Positions 44,210 through 51,592 of a stretch of DNA of 64,000 nucleotides are shown piece by piece. This DNA comes from CAZART01 sp964487555 (lineage in GTDB: Bacteria; Bacteroidota; Rhodothermia; Rhodothermales; VXPQ01). The notes under the pieces are model-generated. The model was not told the origin of the DNA and did no database searches. It was given only the letters and a program-made list of their open reading frames with translations. The DNA lies in NCBI GenBank assembly GCA_964487555.1, contig CAZART010000005.1:1-64000 (forward strand). Reading direction: 5' to 3'. How positions within the stretch are numbered: position 1 is the stretch's first letter; every line of letters begins with the position of its first letter. A program made the translations under genes and the position numbers.

Positions 44210-44280
44210 GGCGAGAGGTTCACCTTCTGACACAACGCTGTCACTTCCAACTCCGAAATTAATATCAAAAAGAGAACCCG

Positions 44281-44655
44281 ATGGATTACCAAACCGACGC
44301 GCTTCGCACCCTATCCACTCAATTCCATATCGGCGACGAGGGCGTCACACCGGACTTGCTGCACGGCGCCGTCGGTCTCGCGACGGAAGCGGGTGAGATG
44401 CTCGATGCCGTGAAGCGCGTACTTTTCTACGGCGCCGAACTCGACCGCACGAATCTCATCGAAGAGCTTGGCGATCTGGAGTGGTACATGGCCGTGATCC
44501 GTGATGCGCTCGGCGTGGATCAAGGCGAAGTGCAGCGCATCAACATTGAGAAGCTGCGTACGCGCTATCCGGAGAAGTTCACGCAGGAGCACGCGCTGGA
44601 ACGGGCGCTGGACCGGGAGCGCACCGTCCTTGAAAATGGATCGCGCCCGCACTGA
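44281..44655 (+). CDS. MazG-like nucleotide pyrophosphohydrolase
   Basis: 124 residues, the single-domain all-alpha NTP pyrophosphatase type. It carries the two metal-binding helices GLATEAGEMLDAVKRVLFYG and LIEELGDLEWYMAVIRDAL, which form the E-xx-E and E-xx-D pattern of the MazG family. Members hydrolyse NTPs or dNTPs to NMP and pyrophosphate, often for housecleaning; the substrate here is unknown. It converges with the histidine kinase gene, 10 bp apart. Confidence 0.85.
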   Translation: MDYQTDALRTLSTQFHIGDEGVTPDLLHGAVGLATEAGEMLDAVKRVLFYGAELDRTNLIEELGDLEWYMAVIRDALGVDQGEVQRINIEKLRTRYPEKFTQEHALERALDRERTVLENGSRPH

Positions 44656-44665
44656 CCGGGGATAC

Positions 44666-46090
44666 TCAGCCGGGCGCCATTTGGCCCGCGCTGGAAGGTA
44701 CGATGCCGTCGATCGGCGCGGCTGCGGACGTGCAGGACAGCGTGACGACGAATTCCGAGCCGGATCCCGGGTGGCTATGTACGTCGATGGTGCCGTGATG
44801 ACTCTCGGCGATGCGGCGGCAGATGGCGAGCCCGATGCCGGAGCCCGGATATTCGGTGCGATGTAGCCGTTGGAACGGTTGGAAAATACGGTCGGCGTAT
44901 TTCTCGTCCAGTCCTATTCCATTATCCCGCACCACCAGACGGCACATCTCCAGCCCTTTCTTCACGTCGGCCGGCGGCTCGAGCGTTGCTTCGATTTCGA
45001 TAACCGGAGGGACGTTCGTGCGCCGAAACTTTAAGGCATTGCTTACCAGGTTCCATAGAAGCTGCCGAATTTGCGTCTGATCGCATTCGATGACCGGAAG
45101 ACGATGAATTTTCAACGTCGCGCCGGCATCCTTGATCTGGAGCTCCATATCCCGTGCGACCGCGGTGGCGATTTCATTTAAGTCAACGCGCCTGAAGACC
45201 CGCTCTTGCATGCTGACGCGGGAGTATTGATGCACATCGCTGAGCAGATGCGACATCCAGGCCGCATTGCTTTGCATCCGCTCCACGTAAAATGTCGCCT
45301 GTTCGTTGATCTGATCTCCGAAGTCGTCGCGCAACAGGTCGGCAAACGAGGTAATCTTACGCAGTGGCTCCTGGAGATCATGCGAGGCTAGGATCGCGAA
45401 ATCTTGAAGATCCTGGTTTCGGCGTCGCAATTCCTCGTTTACTCGAGTGAGTTCCGCCGTACGCAGCCGCACGCGCTGTTCGAGCGTTTCGTTCAGCCGT
45501 TTCAGCTCCGCATCACGCATGCGGCGATCGATGGCGAAGGCGACGTGATTGGCCACGGTCTGGACCAGATGGAGCTCCGATTCGGTGAAAATGCGGGGCT
45601 CGTCGCAATACGCCATGAACTTGCCGATCAGACGGTCGTCCGCAACGAGTGGAATGAATGCGAGCGATCGAATACCCTCCTGGAGGATTGTATCCCGGAA
45701 AGCAGCGAGCGACGGATCGTCCGCTACATCCGAAACGGTGATTGGCGAGGGACTTTTCTCGCCTCTGGCCCATGGTGAATGGCCTTCGACGGCACGCCGA
45801 TATGAATCCGACAACCCGCGCCAGGCTTTGAAGCGGATGACGTCATCGTCGTCAAAGAGCAGGAGTGATGCGCGGTCCGCACGGAGTGATTCCAGGACAG
45901 CGTCCAGCGCACGAGGATAAATTTCGTCACGGTTGCGTGCCCGTGCTACTTCCATGCTGAGCTGATAAACCAACTCAAGCTCGCGAATTCGGGCGCGAAG
46001 CTCGCCCTCGACGGAAGGCGACGGCTTCGGTACGTGACTGACTAGGGAAGCGGGCGAATGGTTCTGCACGGGCGGATGACAAACGTTCAC
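44666..46090 (-). CDS. GAF-domain sensor histidine kinase
   Basis: 474 residues from GTG 46090. A cytoplasmic GAF domain (about 40-180: LVYQLSMEVARARNRDEIYP to VANHVAFAIDRRM), a coiled coil (LNETLEQRVRLRTAELTRVN), a phytochrome-type HisKA with the phospho-accepting His in LASHDLQEPLRK, and a HATPase domain (N box LLWNLVSNALKF, G boxes VVRDNGIGLDEKYA and GSGIGLAICRR). There are no membrane helices. The frame is open back to 46321, but that part overlaps the divergent amidohydrolase; a TATAAT at 46100-46105 just before the GTG supports the shorter form. No cognate response regulator is adjacent. Confidence 0.85.
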   Translation of the reverse strand: MNVCHPPVQNHSPASLVSHVPKPSPSVEGELRARIRELELVYQLSMEVARARNRDEIYPRALDAVLESLRADRASLLLFDDDDVIRFKAWRGLSDSYRRAVEGHSPWARGEKSPSPITVSDVADDPSLAAFRDTILQEGIRSLAFIPLVADDRLIGKFMAYCDEPRIFTESELHLVQTVANHVAFAIDRRMRDAELKRLNETLEQRVRLRTAELTRVNEELRRRNQDLQDFAILASHDLQEPLRKITSFADLLRDDFGDQINEQATFYVERMQSNAAWMSHLLSDVHQYSRVSMQERVFRRVDLNEIATAVARDMELQIKDAGATLKIHRLPVIECDQTQIRQLLWNLVSNALKFRRTNVPPVIEIEATLEPPADVKKGLEMCRLVVRDNGIGLDEKYADRIFQPFQRLHRTEYPGSGIGLAICRRIAESHHGTIDVHSHPGSGSEFVVTLSCTSAAAPIDGIVPSSAGQMAPG

Positions 46091-46297
46091 GTTAGTGGCA
46101 TTATAGGAAGAACCGTGAACGAGCCGACGGAACGTCACGCGCGTCCATCCGAAATAACGAATTCGTCGCAGGATGGTGCGTAGCTCTCGTGGCGGCGAGC
46201 GGGCATATTGGATCCTGATCGCCCGATTGGCGATTATCCCACCGGGCCTTATTTGGGGATAACCGGCGGCATCCCCCTCGCACCCGCACTGGCAAAC

Positions 46298-47143
46298 GTG
46301 ATCATCGACGCGCATCATCATCTCTGGCGCTACGCCCCCGATCAGTATCCGTGGATCGGAACGGAGATGGGCGTGCTGAAGCGCGACTTCGTAGTCGACG
46401 ACCTCCTCGACGAGGTCGCGAAGGTGGACGTTGATGCTACCGTCGTCGTTCAGGCGCGGCAGGAACCTGAAGAGACGGAATGGCTGCTTGATGTAGCGCG
46501 CGAAACCCGCGAGATACTAGGCGTCGTCGGGTGGGTGGATCTCCTCGCCGACGATCTCGATCACGTTCTGGAGCGCCTATCGCGGAATTCTATGTTCGTC
46601 GGCGTGCGGCACGTGCTCCAGGACGAGCCTGACGACGCGTTCATGCTGCGCGACGACTTCAATCGCGGCATTGGTCGCCTTCGTCATTACGGGCTTATCT
46701 ATGACGTTCTCATTTATTCCCGACATCTGGAAAACGCGAAAATGTTCGCGGATCGCCATCCGGACCAGATTTTCGTGGTCGATCACCTCGCCAAGCCGTC
46801 CATCCGGACGCGTGAGATGGAGCCCTGGAAGTCGGCACTTGCTGAGCTGGCGCGGCGGGAGCACTGCTATTGTAAGCTTTCCGGGGTAGTCACCGAGGCC
46901 GATTGGCGGGATTGGACGGCAGACCAACTGCGCCCGTATCTCGATGCCGCACTCGAGGCATTCGGCCCGGAACGACTCATGTTTGGATCGGACTGGCCCG
47001 TATGTCTGCTCGCCTGCGATTACGCCGGCTGGTATCACCTGGCGAGAGACTTTGCGTCCGATCTGAGCGCGTCGGAGCAGGATCGGATCTTTGGCGGCAC
47101 GGCGGCGGAGGCGTATCGGCTTCCTGCTAATACAAGCCTATAG
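46298..47143 (+). CDS. Amidohydrolase-2 family lactonase (L-fuconolactonase/rhamnonolactonase-like)
   Basis: 281 residues from GTG 46298, which gives the usual opening IIDAHHHLWRYAPDQYPWIG with the metal-binding HHH. Other family features are VVVQARQEPEETEWLLDVA, VGVRHVLQDEP, FVVDHLAKPSI, CYCKLSGVVTEA and MFGSDWPVC, the last carrying the catalytic Asp. COG3618 members hydrolyse sugar lactones in fucose and rhamnose catabolism. An upstream ATG at 46208 would overlap the kinase frame on the other strand. It lies near other sugar enzymes (xylA and the Tat-exported isomerase-like gene). Confidence 0.88.
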   Translation: MIIDAHHHLWRYAPDQYPWIGTEMGVLKRDFVVDDLLDEVAKVDVDATVVVQARQEPEETEWLLDVARETREILGVVGWVDLLADDLDHVLERLSRNSMFVGVRHVLQDEPDDAFMLRDDFNRGIGRLRHYGLIYDVLIYSRHLENAKMFADRHPDQIFVVDHLAKPSIRTREMEPWKSALAELARREHCYCKLSGVVTEADWRDWTADQLRPYLDAALEAFGPERLMFGSDWPVCLLACDYAGWYHLARDFASDLSASEQDRIFGGTAAEAYRLPANTSL

Positions 47144-47193
47144 ACTCGTCGACAGGGAATAGCAAGTTATTATACTTGTAAATCCGTTGGGAG

Positions 47194-47502
47194 CTAAGCC
47201 GAGCCGGTTTCCAGATCATAAATCCTCACGTCCTTCCAGAAGGTGGAGCAGGCATCACGGAAGTCGTCGTGAATGGGATCGTTCTGATAGGCGTCGTGGT
47301 CTTCAACGTTGTCAAAGACGCACACGAGCCCATACGAGTAGGTGCGGTCGATAATGGGCCGGTCGGTGCCGGCGGGGGTGCCGACGTATCCGCGGCGCAC
47401 CGTGGCGATTGTGGTCAGGCTGGTGACGCCTTCGACGAAGGAAGTGCGTTCCTCGTCGGAGAGGTCATCCCGAAGCCAGAAATAGACGCAATGAACGAAC
47501 AT
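47194..47502 (-). CDS. Dabb (stress-responsive alpha/beta barrel) family protein
   Basis: 102 residues, a single ferredoxin-like Dabb domain: opening MFVHCVYFWLRDDLSDEERT, central YSYGLVCVFDNVEDHDAYQNDPIHDDF and closing VRIYDLE strand. Dabb proteins dimerise; some are cyclases or plant stress proteins, most bacterial ones are uncharacterised but often sit in sugar-catabolism clusters as here. Function not assigned. Confidence 0.85.
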   Translation of the reverse strand: MFVHCVYFWLRDDLSDEERTSFVEGVTSLTTIATVRRGYVGTPAGTDRPIIDRTYSYGLVCVFDNVEDHDAYQNDPIHDDFRDACSTFWKDVRIYDLETGSA

Positions 47503-47576
47503 AATTCTATTCCACTATTCACTATTCTTCGTGTCGGTGATCATCGGAATATAAGACTTCGGTCCAGCGGATTAGC

Positions 47577-48509
47577 ATGAAACGAAGAACCTTCTTACGT
47601 CTGGCAGGAACAGGTACGGCCGGGATTGTTGCCGGCACGTCGTTATCGGGACTGCATCGAACGGCCGGTGCTGCGCGGTCACGTTCTCGAGATGCATTCG
47701 GCCCGGTATCCCTGCAGAAAGCGGTAAAGTTCGACATGATCGACGAGCCGCTCTCCGTTCTTGAAAAGTTTGAGCTTTTACAGGAAATCGGATTCGACGG
47801 TGTTGAGCTAAGCAGTCCCAACGAGCTTGATAACGCCGAAGTGATCGCTGCTCGGGATGCGACCGGTCTGCCCATTCACGGCGTCGTCGATTCGGTGCAC
47901 TGGAACAAGACGCTGTCCGATCCCGATCCAGCCGTTCGTGAGGAGGGAGTTAGCGGTCTCGAGACGGCGTTACGTGACGCAAAAGCGTATGGTGCGTCGA
48001 CGGTCTTGCTCGTGCCCGCCGTCGTAACGGAGGATGTCGCGTATGACGAAGCCTACGAGCGGTCGCAGGCCGAAATAAGAACGGTGCTTCCTCTAGCCGA
48101 AGAGCTCGACGTGCGCATCGCGATCGAGAACGTCTGGAATCGATTCCTTCTCAGCCCGCTCGAGACGGCCCGGTACATCGATGAGTTCGAGAGCCCGTGG
48201 ATCGGCGCGTACTTCGACATCGGAAACGTCGTCAATTTCGGGTGGCCGGAGCACTGGATCCGCATTTTAGGAGACCGGATTCTGAAGCTCGACGTCAAGG
48301 AATACAGTCGCGAGGTGCGGGATGAAGAGGGTCCGTACGCGGGATTCCGCGTGCCGCTCGGGGAGGGAAGCGTGCGGTGGCCGGCCGTGCTGAAGGCGCT
48401 CGCCGACATCGGATTTGAGGGATGGGCAACGGCGGAGGTGCGGGGAGGGGATCGGGCAAGACTTGAGGAGATCGCCGACGGCATGAATCGCATTCTCGAG
48501 CTGGGCTGA
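47577..48509 (+). CDS. Tat-exported sugar isomerase/epimerase-like TIM-barrel protein
   Basis: 310 residues. A twin-arginine signal (MKRRTFLRLAGTGTAGIVAG) suggests export in a folded state to the periplasm. The rest is a xylose-isomerase-like TIM barrel (AP endonuclease 2 superfamily): LQEIGFDGVELSSPNEL, GVVDSVHWNKTL, RIAIENVWNRFLLSPLETA, WIGAYFDIGNVVNFGWPEHWI and LKLDVKEY, with Glu/Asp/His positions for a metal site. Such proteins with Tat signals are frequent beside glycan loci but substrates are mostly unknown; a sugar or hydroxy-keto acid isomerase is likely. Confidence 0.85.
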   Translation: MKRRTFLRLAGTGTAGIVAGTSLSGLHRTAGAARSRSRDAFGPVSLQKAVKFDMIDEPLSVLEKFELLQEIGFDGVELSSPNELDNAEVIAARDATGLPIHGVVDSVHWNKTLSDPDPAVREEGVSGLETALRDAKAYGASTVLLVPAVVTEDVAYDEAYERSQAEIRTVLPLAEELDVRIAIENVWNRFLLSPLETARYIDEFESPWIGAYFDIGNVVNFGWPEHWIRILGDRILKLDVKEYSREVRDEEGPYAGFRVPLGEGSVRWPAVLKALADIGFEGWATAEVRGGDRARLEEIADGMNRILELG

Positions 48510-48714
48510 ATGAAGCACGCGTATTTCGGCCGCAGCGGAGTATTACGACAAGGTTGCTTCGGTTTGCAAACACATCTTCTGCTGAGCCATATGCGTTCTT
48601 AGGCGGTTTCGAGTGACAGACGCTCGCTTCTGCGTCGGCGACGTTGAAGTGTCGCAGCAGCGCTTCACGGACGTGAGGTAGACTTCCCGCAGTTCGTTTC
48701 CAGCAGGCCTACAT

Positions 48715-51531
48715 ATGCCGCGCTTACATGCCGCAATAGCGGCTCTTCCGGCGCTCCTGATCATTGTGATCTCCGCCGCGTTGCCTCCGGCGGCGATGTC
48801 GCAGGTCGCCTGCAATGACAGCACCGGCATCGACGGCAGCTCCGCGCACAAAGCCGGCACTATGCACAAAGCCGGCACTACGCACAAAGCCGGCACCGCG
48901 CACAAAGATAGCTCCGCCCATGACGGCAGAACGGGCCCGTCTCCCGGACCACATTCCCTTGTCATGGATGACACGGCGTCCGTCGCGGCGAACCCCGGTT
49001 ATGCGACCGGCGGCATCCGTGAATTACTCCTCGGCCGCAGTTATCGCGAAGCATGGGTGCAATCCATCGAAGCGCCCACGCTGAATCTGAACGAAACCTC
49101 AGGAGGTCTTACCGTTATCGGTTCCGCCGGTGGGGGGGAACGCACGCTCTTTCTTGTCGGCGAGAATGGGGACCAGTACGTACTGCGGACACTCGATAAA
49201 GACGTAGGTCCGGCGCTTCCTGCCGTGACCCGGCGGACGATCGTCCAGGAGATCGCTCAGGATCAGATCTCATCCCTGCATCCATACGGAGCATTCATCG
49301 TGCCGGAGATGGCCCGTGCGGCCGGACTGCTCTATACGCATCCTGTGCTCGTCTTCATTCCGGATAGTCCGCGGCTCGGCGAGCATCGGGACGCGTTCGC
49401 CGGTAGAGCCGCAATGCTCGAGCGGAACGTCACCGCGGACGTATCCGACACCGAGCAATTCAAGCACAGCGTGGAGATTATCGACACGGATAAGCTCATT
49501 GACCGAGTCGAGGCCGGCCCCGAGCACCAGGTCGATGAGCGTGCTTATCTAAAGGCCCGTCTATTCGACATGTTGATAGGGGACCGAGACCGGCACGACA
49601 AGCAGTTCGTCTGGGCCGCCTTCGAAGTGAACGGCCGTACGCGCTATGTACCCGTTCCCATTGATCGGACCTTCGCTTTCGCGCGGTTCGACGGGCTTTT
49701 GCCGCGAATCGCCCGCGCCACCGGCGACATTCGCCTTCGGAAGCTTACAAACTTCGATGAGGACCTGGACAACCTGATCGGTCTCAATTATCAGGGCGCG
49801 AAGCTCGATTACCGGTTCACCTCCGGCCTCGACCACGACGACTGGATCGAGACGGCTCGGGAGTTGCAGGATCGCATCACGGATGACGTGATCGAGAGAG
49901 CGGTGGGAGTCTGGCCCGATGTGCTTATCGAGCTATCGGGTTCAGTAACTATCGCCGACCTTAAGGCGAGGCGAGATGATCTCGAAAACGCGGCCGACAC
50001 GTACTACGAAGTAATGGCCCGTCGCGTCGACGTGATAGGGTCGGATGCGCCGGAGCAGTTTACAGTGCGGAGAACGGGAGAGCAGACGGTGGAGGTGGTC
50101 ATAAGCGTGCTCGACACGGCGGCATCCGCTTCGCCGTCGACCGGTACACAAATCGCGTCTGATCTATCGGTGGAGAAATATGCGTCCTCCGGCGGGCCCG
50201 GTCCGGCGGCGAACGTGGCGCAGACGTATCGTCGGACATTTAAAGGAGACGCCACAGCGGAGATTCGTCTCTTTGGGCTTGGAGGGGCTGACCGGTTCCT
50301 CGTCGGCGAGGGCGGCACAGCGGGAATCTTCATCCGCGTGATCGGCGGCGACGGCAGCGACACATTTCTCAATGAATCGCCCGATCGCGGCCGCCTACTC
50401 CGCTTCTACGACACGTGGGTCGACGGCGATGAGATCGAGCGTGGTGCACACATTGTGGTGCTTGCCGATTCGGCGGCAAACCGATATCAGATGCATCGCT
50501 TCGAGCTCAACAAGACGGCGCCGATCTTCTCGTTTCACTATGACTCGGACCAGGGTGCATTCGTGGGAGGTGGCGTGCGGATGGTTCGATTCGGCTTCAG
50601 GAAGAAGCCGTACGCTGCCCGGCACTTGATAATGGCGGACTATGGTCCCAAGAGCGAAGGGTACAATGTCCGGTACGAAGGGCACTTGATTGATCTCTGG
50701 AAGAATTGGGACGCGGTGCTCGAGGCCGACCTGCTTGCAGAAGACGTCTTCCGTCATTTCTATGGTCTGGGAAACGAGACGCCCCCGTCGAACCGCGAGA
50801 TGTTTGACGCCCGCTTCCGGTGGATCACCGCATCTCCTGCTCTGGAGAAAACCTTCGGTCCTGCGGTGTCACTGCGGCTCGGTCCGCATTTTGAGGCCGC
50901 GCAAATCAGGCCGCCGCGCGGGCGCACGATCGGCGATCCGGAGGTGGGCTACACGAACGTCCAGATGACCAACCGGTACGTCGGCGGATTTGGAGGAAGG
51001 CTTGAGGTGGATAGCCGGGATTCGACGATGATGCCGCGGAGCGGCTTCCTGTGGATAACGGATGCCGGCGGTCACCTGGACCTTATGGGTGGCGGTGTCA
51101 GATTCGCTCGGCTCTCGTCCGAGTTGACGGGATATGGAAGCGTGGGTCCGTTTACTCTGGCGTTGCGAGCTGGAGGTGCCCGAAACCTAGGCGAATTCGC
51201 ATTCTATCAGGCGAACTTCCTGAGTGGTGATCGTAACGTGCGCGGATTCAAGAAACGCCGATTTGCGGGCCGCTCGAGTGCATACGGCAATGCAGAGCTC
51301 CGTCTCGACCTCTCGGAGATCAACGCGTATGTTCTTCGCGGTCATCTCGGTGTGCTCGGCTTCGCCGACGTCGGAAGGGTATGGGCGGATGGTGAGAGCT
51401 CAACGGTCTGGCACCAGGGCTACGGCGGTGGGTTGTGGATTACGCCTTTCGATCAATTCGTCATGACCGCAACGATGGCCTTTTCGAAGGAGGGTTCTAT
51501 TTTCGATCTTTCGTTCGACTTGTTCTTCTGA
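48715..51531 (+). CDS. Omp85/BamA-like outer-membrane protein with kinase-like N-terminal domain
   Basis: 938 residues with a signal peptide, then a His/Lys/Gly/Thr-rich repeat (4 x 18 bp). Residues about 90-420 look like a HipA/Fam20C-type kinase fold: an N-lobe with YVLRTLDKD (Lys162), the catalytic-loop-like segment IGDRDRHDKQF (Asp290, Asp292, His294) and a metal-binding-like PIDRTFAF (Asp317). Residues about 590-938 form a bacterial-surface-antigen barrel (GGRLEVDSRDSTMMPRSGFLW, FLSGDRNVRGFKKRRFAGRS, terminal DLSFDLFF). The barrel similarity is clear; the kinase reading is my inference from motif order. Substrate and partner are unknown. Confidence 0.75.
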   Translation: MPRLHAAIAALPALLIIVISAALPPAAMSQVACNDSTGIDGSSAHKAGTMHKAGTTHKAGTAHKDSSAHDGRTGPSPGPHSLVMDDTASVAANPGYATGGIRELLLGRSYREAWVQSIEAPTLNLNETSGGLTVIGSAGGGERTLFLVGENGDQYVLRTLDKDVGPALPAVTRRTIVQEIAQDQISSLHPYGAFIVPEMARAAGLLYTHPVLVFIPDSPRLGEHRDAFAGRAAMLERNVTADVSDTEQFKHSVEIIDTDKLIDRVEAGPEHQVDERAYLKARLFDMLIGDRDRHDKQFVWAAFEVNGRTRYVPVPIDRTFAFARFDGLLPRIARATGDIRLRKLTNFDEDLDNLIGLNYQGAKLDYRFTSGLDHDDWIETARELQDRITDDVIERAVGVWPDVLIELSGSVTIADLKARRDDLENAADTYYEVMARRVDVIGSDAPEQFTVRRTGEQTVEVVISVLDTAASASPSTGTQIASDLSVEKYASSGGPGPAANVAQTYRRTFKGDATAEIRLFGLGGADRFLVGEGGTAGIFIRVIGGDGSDTFLNESPDRGRLLRFYDTWVDGDEIERGAHIVVLADSAANRYQMHRFELNKTAPIFSFHYDSDQGAFVGGGVRMVRFGFRKKPYAARHLIMADYGPKSEGYNVRYEGHLIDLWKNWDAVLEADLLAEDVFRHFYGLGNETPPSNREMFDARFRWITASPALEKTFGPAVSLRLGPHFEAAQIRPPRGRTIGDPEVGYTNVQMTNRYVGGFGGRLEVDSRDSTMMPRSGFLWITDAGGHLDLMGGGVRFARLSSELTGYGSVGPFTLALRAGGARNLGEFAFYQANFLSGDRNVRGFKKRRFAGRSSAYGNAELRLDLSEINAYVLRGHLGVLGFADVGRVWADGESSTVWHQGYGGGLWITPFDQFVMTATMAFSKEGSIFDLSFDLFF
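48846..48917. repeat. 4 x 18-bp in-frame tandem repeat after the Omp85 signal peptide
   Basis: Units start at 48846, 48864, 48882 and 48900, consensus GCACAAAGCCGGCACTAY. Each encodes six residues (HKAGTM, HKAGTT, HKAGTA, HKDSSA). The first three are nearly identical. The period keeps the frame, as in the GH43 repeat. Confidence 0.9.
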
Positions 51532-51592
51532 CAGGAAAGACGGTTTTTGAGATTGCTTCTGCTGACCGTGCACCAATCTTCTGTCACTGTTT

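Noticed and set aside
46091..46321. N-terminal extension of the GAF kinase
   Set aside because: Open frame only; it overlaps the divergent amidohydrolase start, contains no domain and precedes a TATAAT next to a GTG start.
47163..47178. CAAGT/ACTTG inverted repeat between the lactonase and Dabb genes
   Set aside because: Five-bp arms with an A/T centre and no T-run; not distinguishable from chance.
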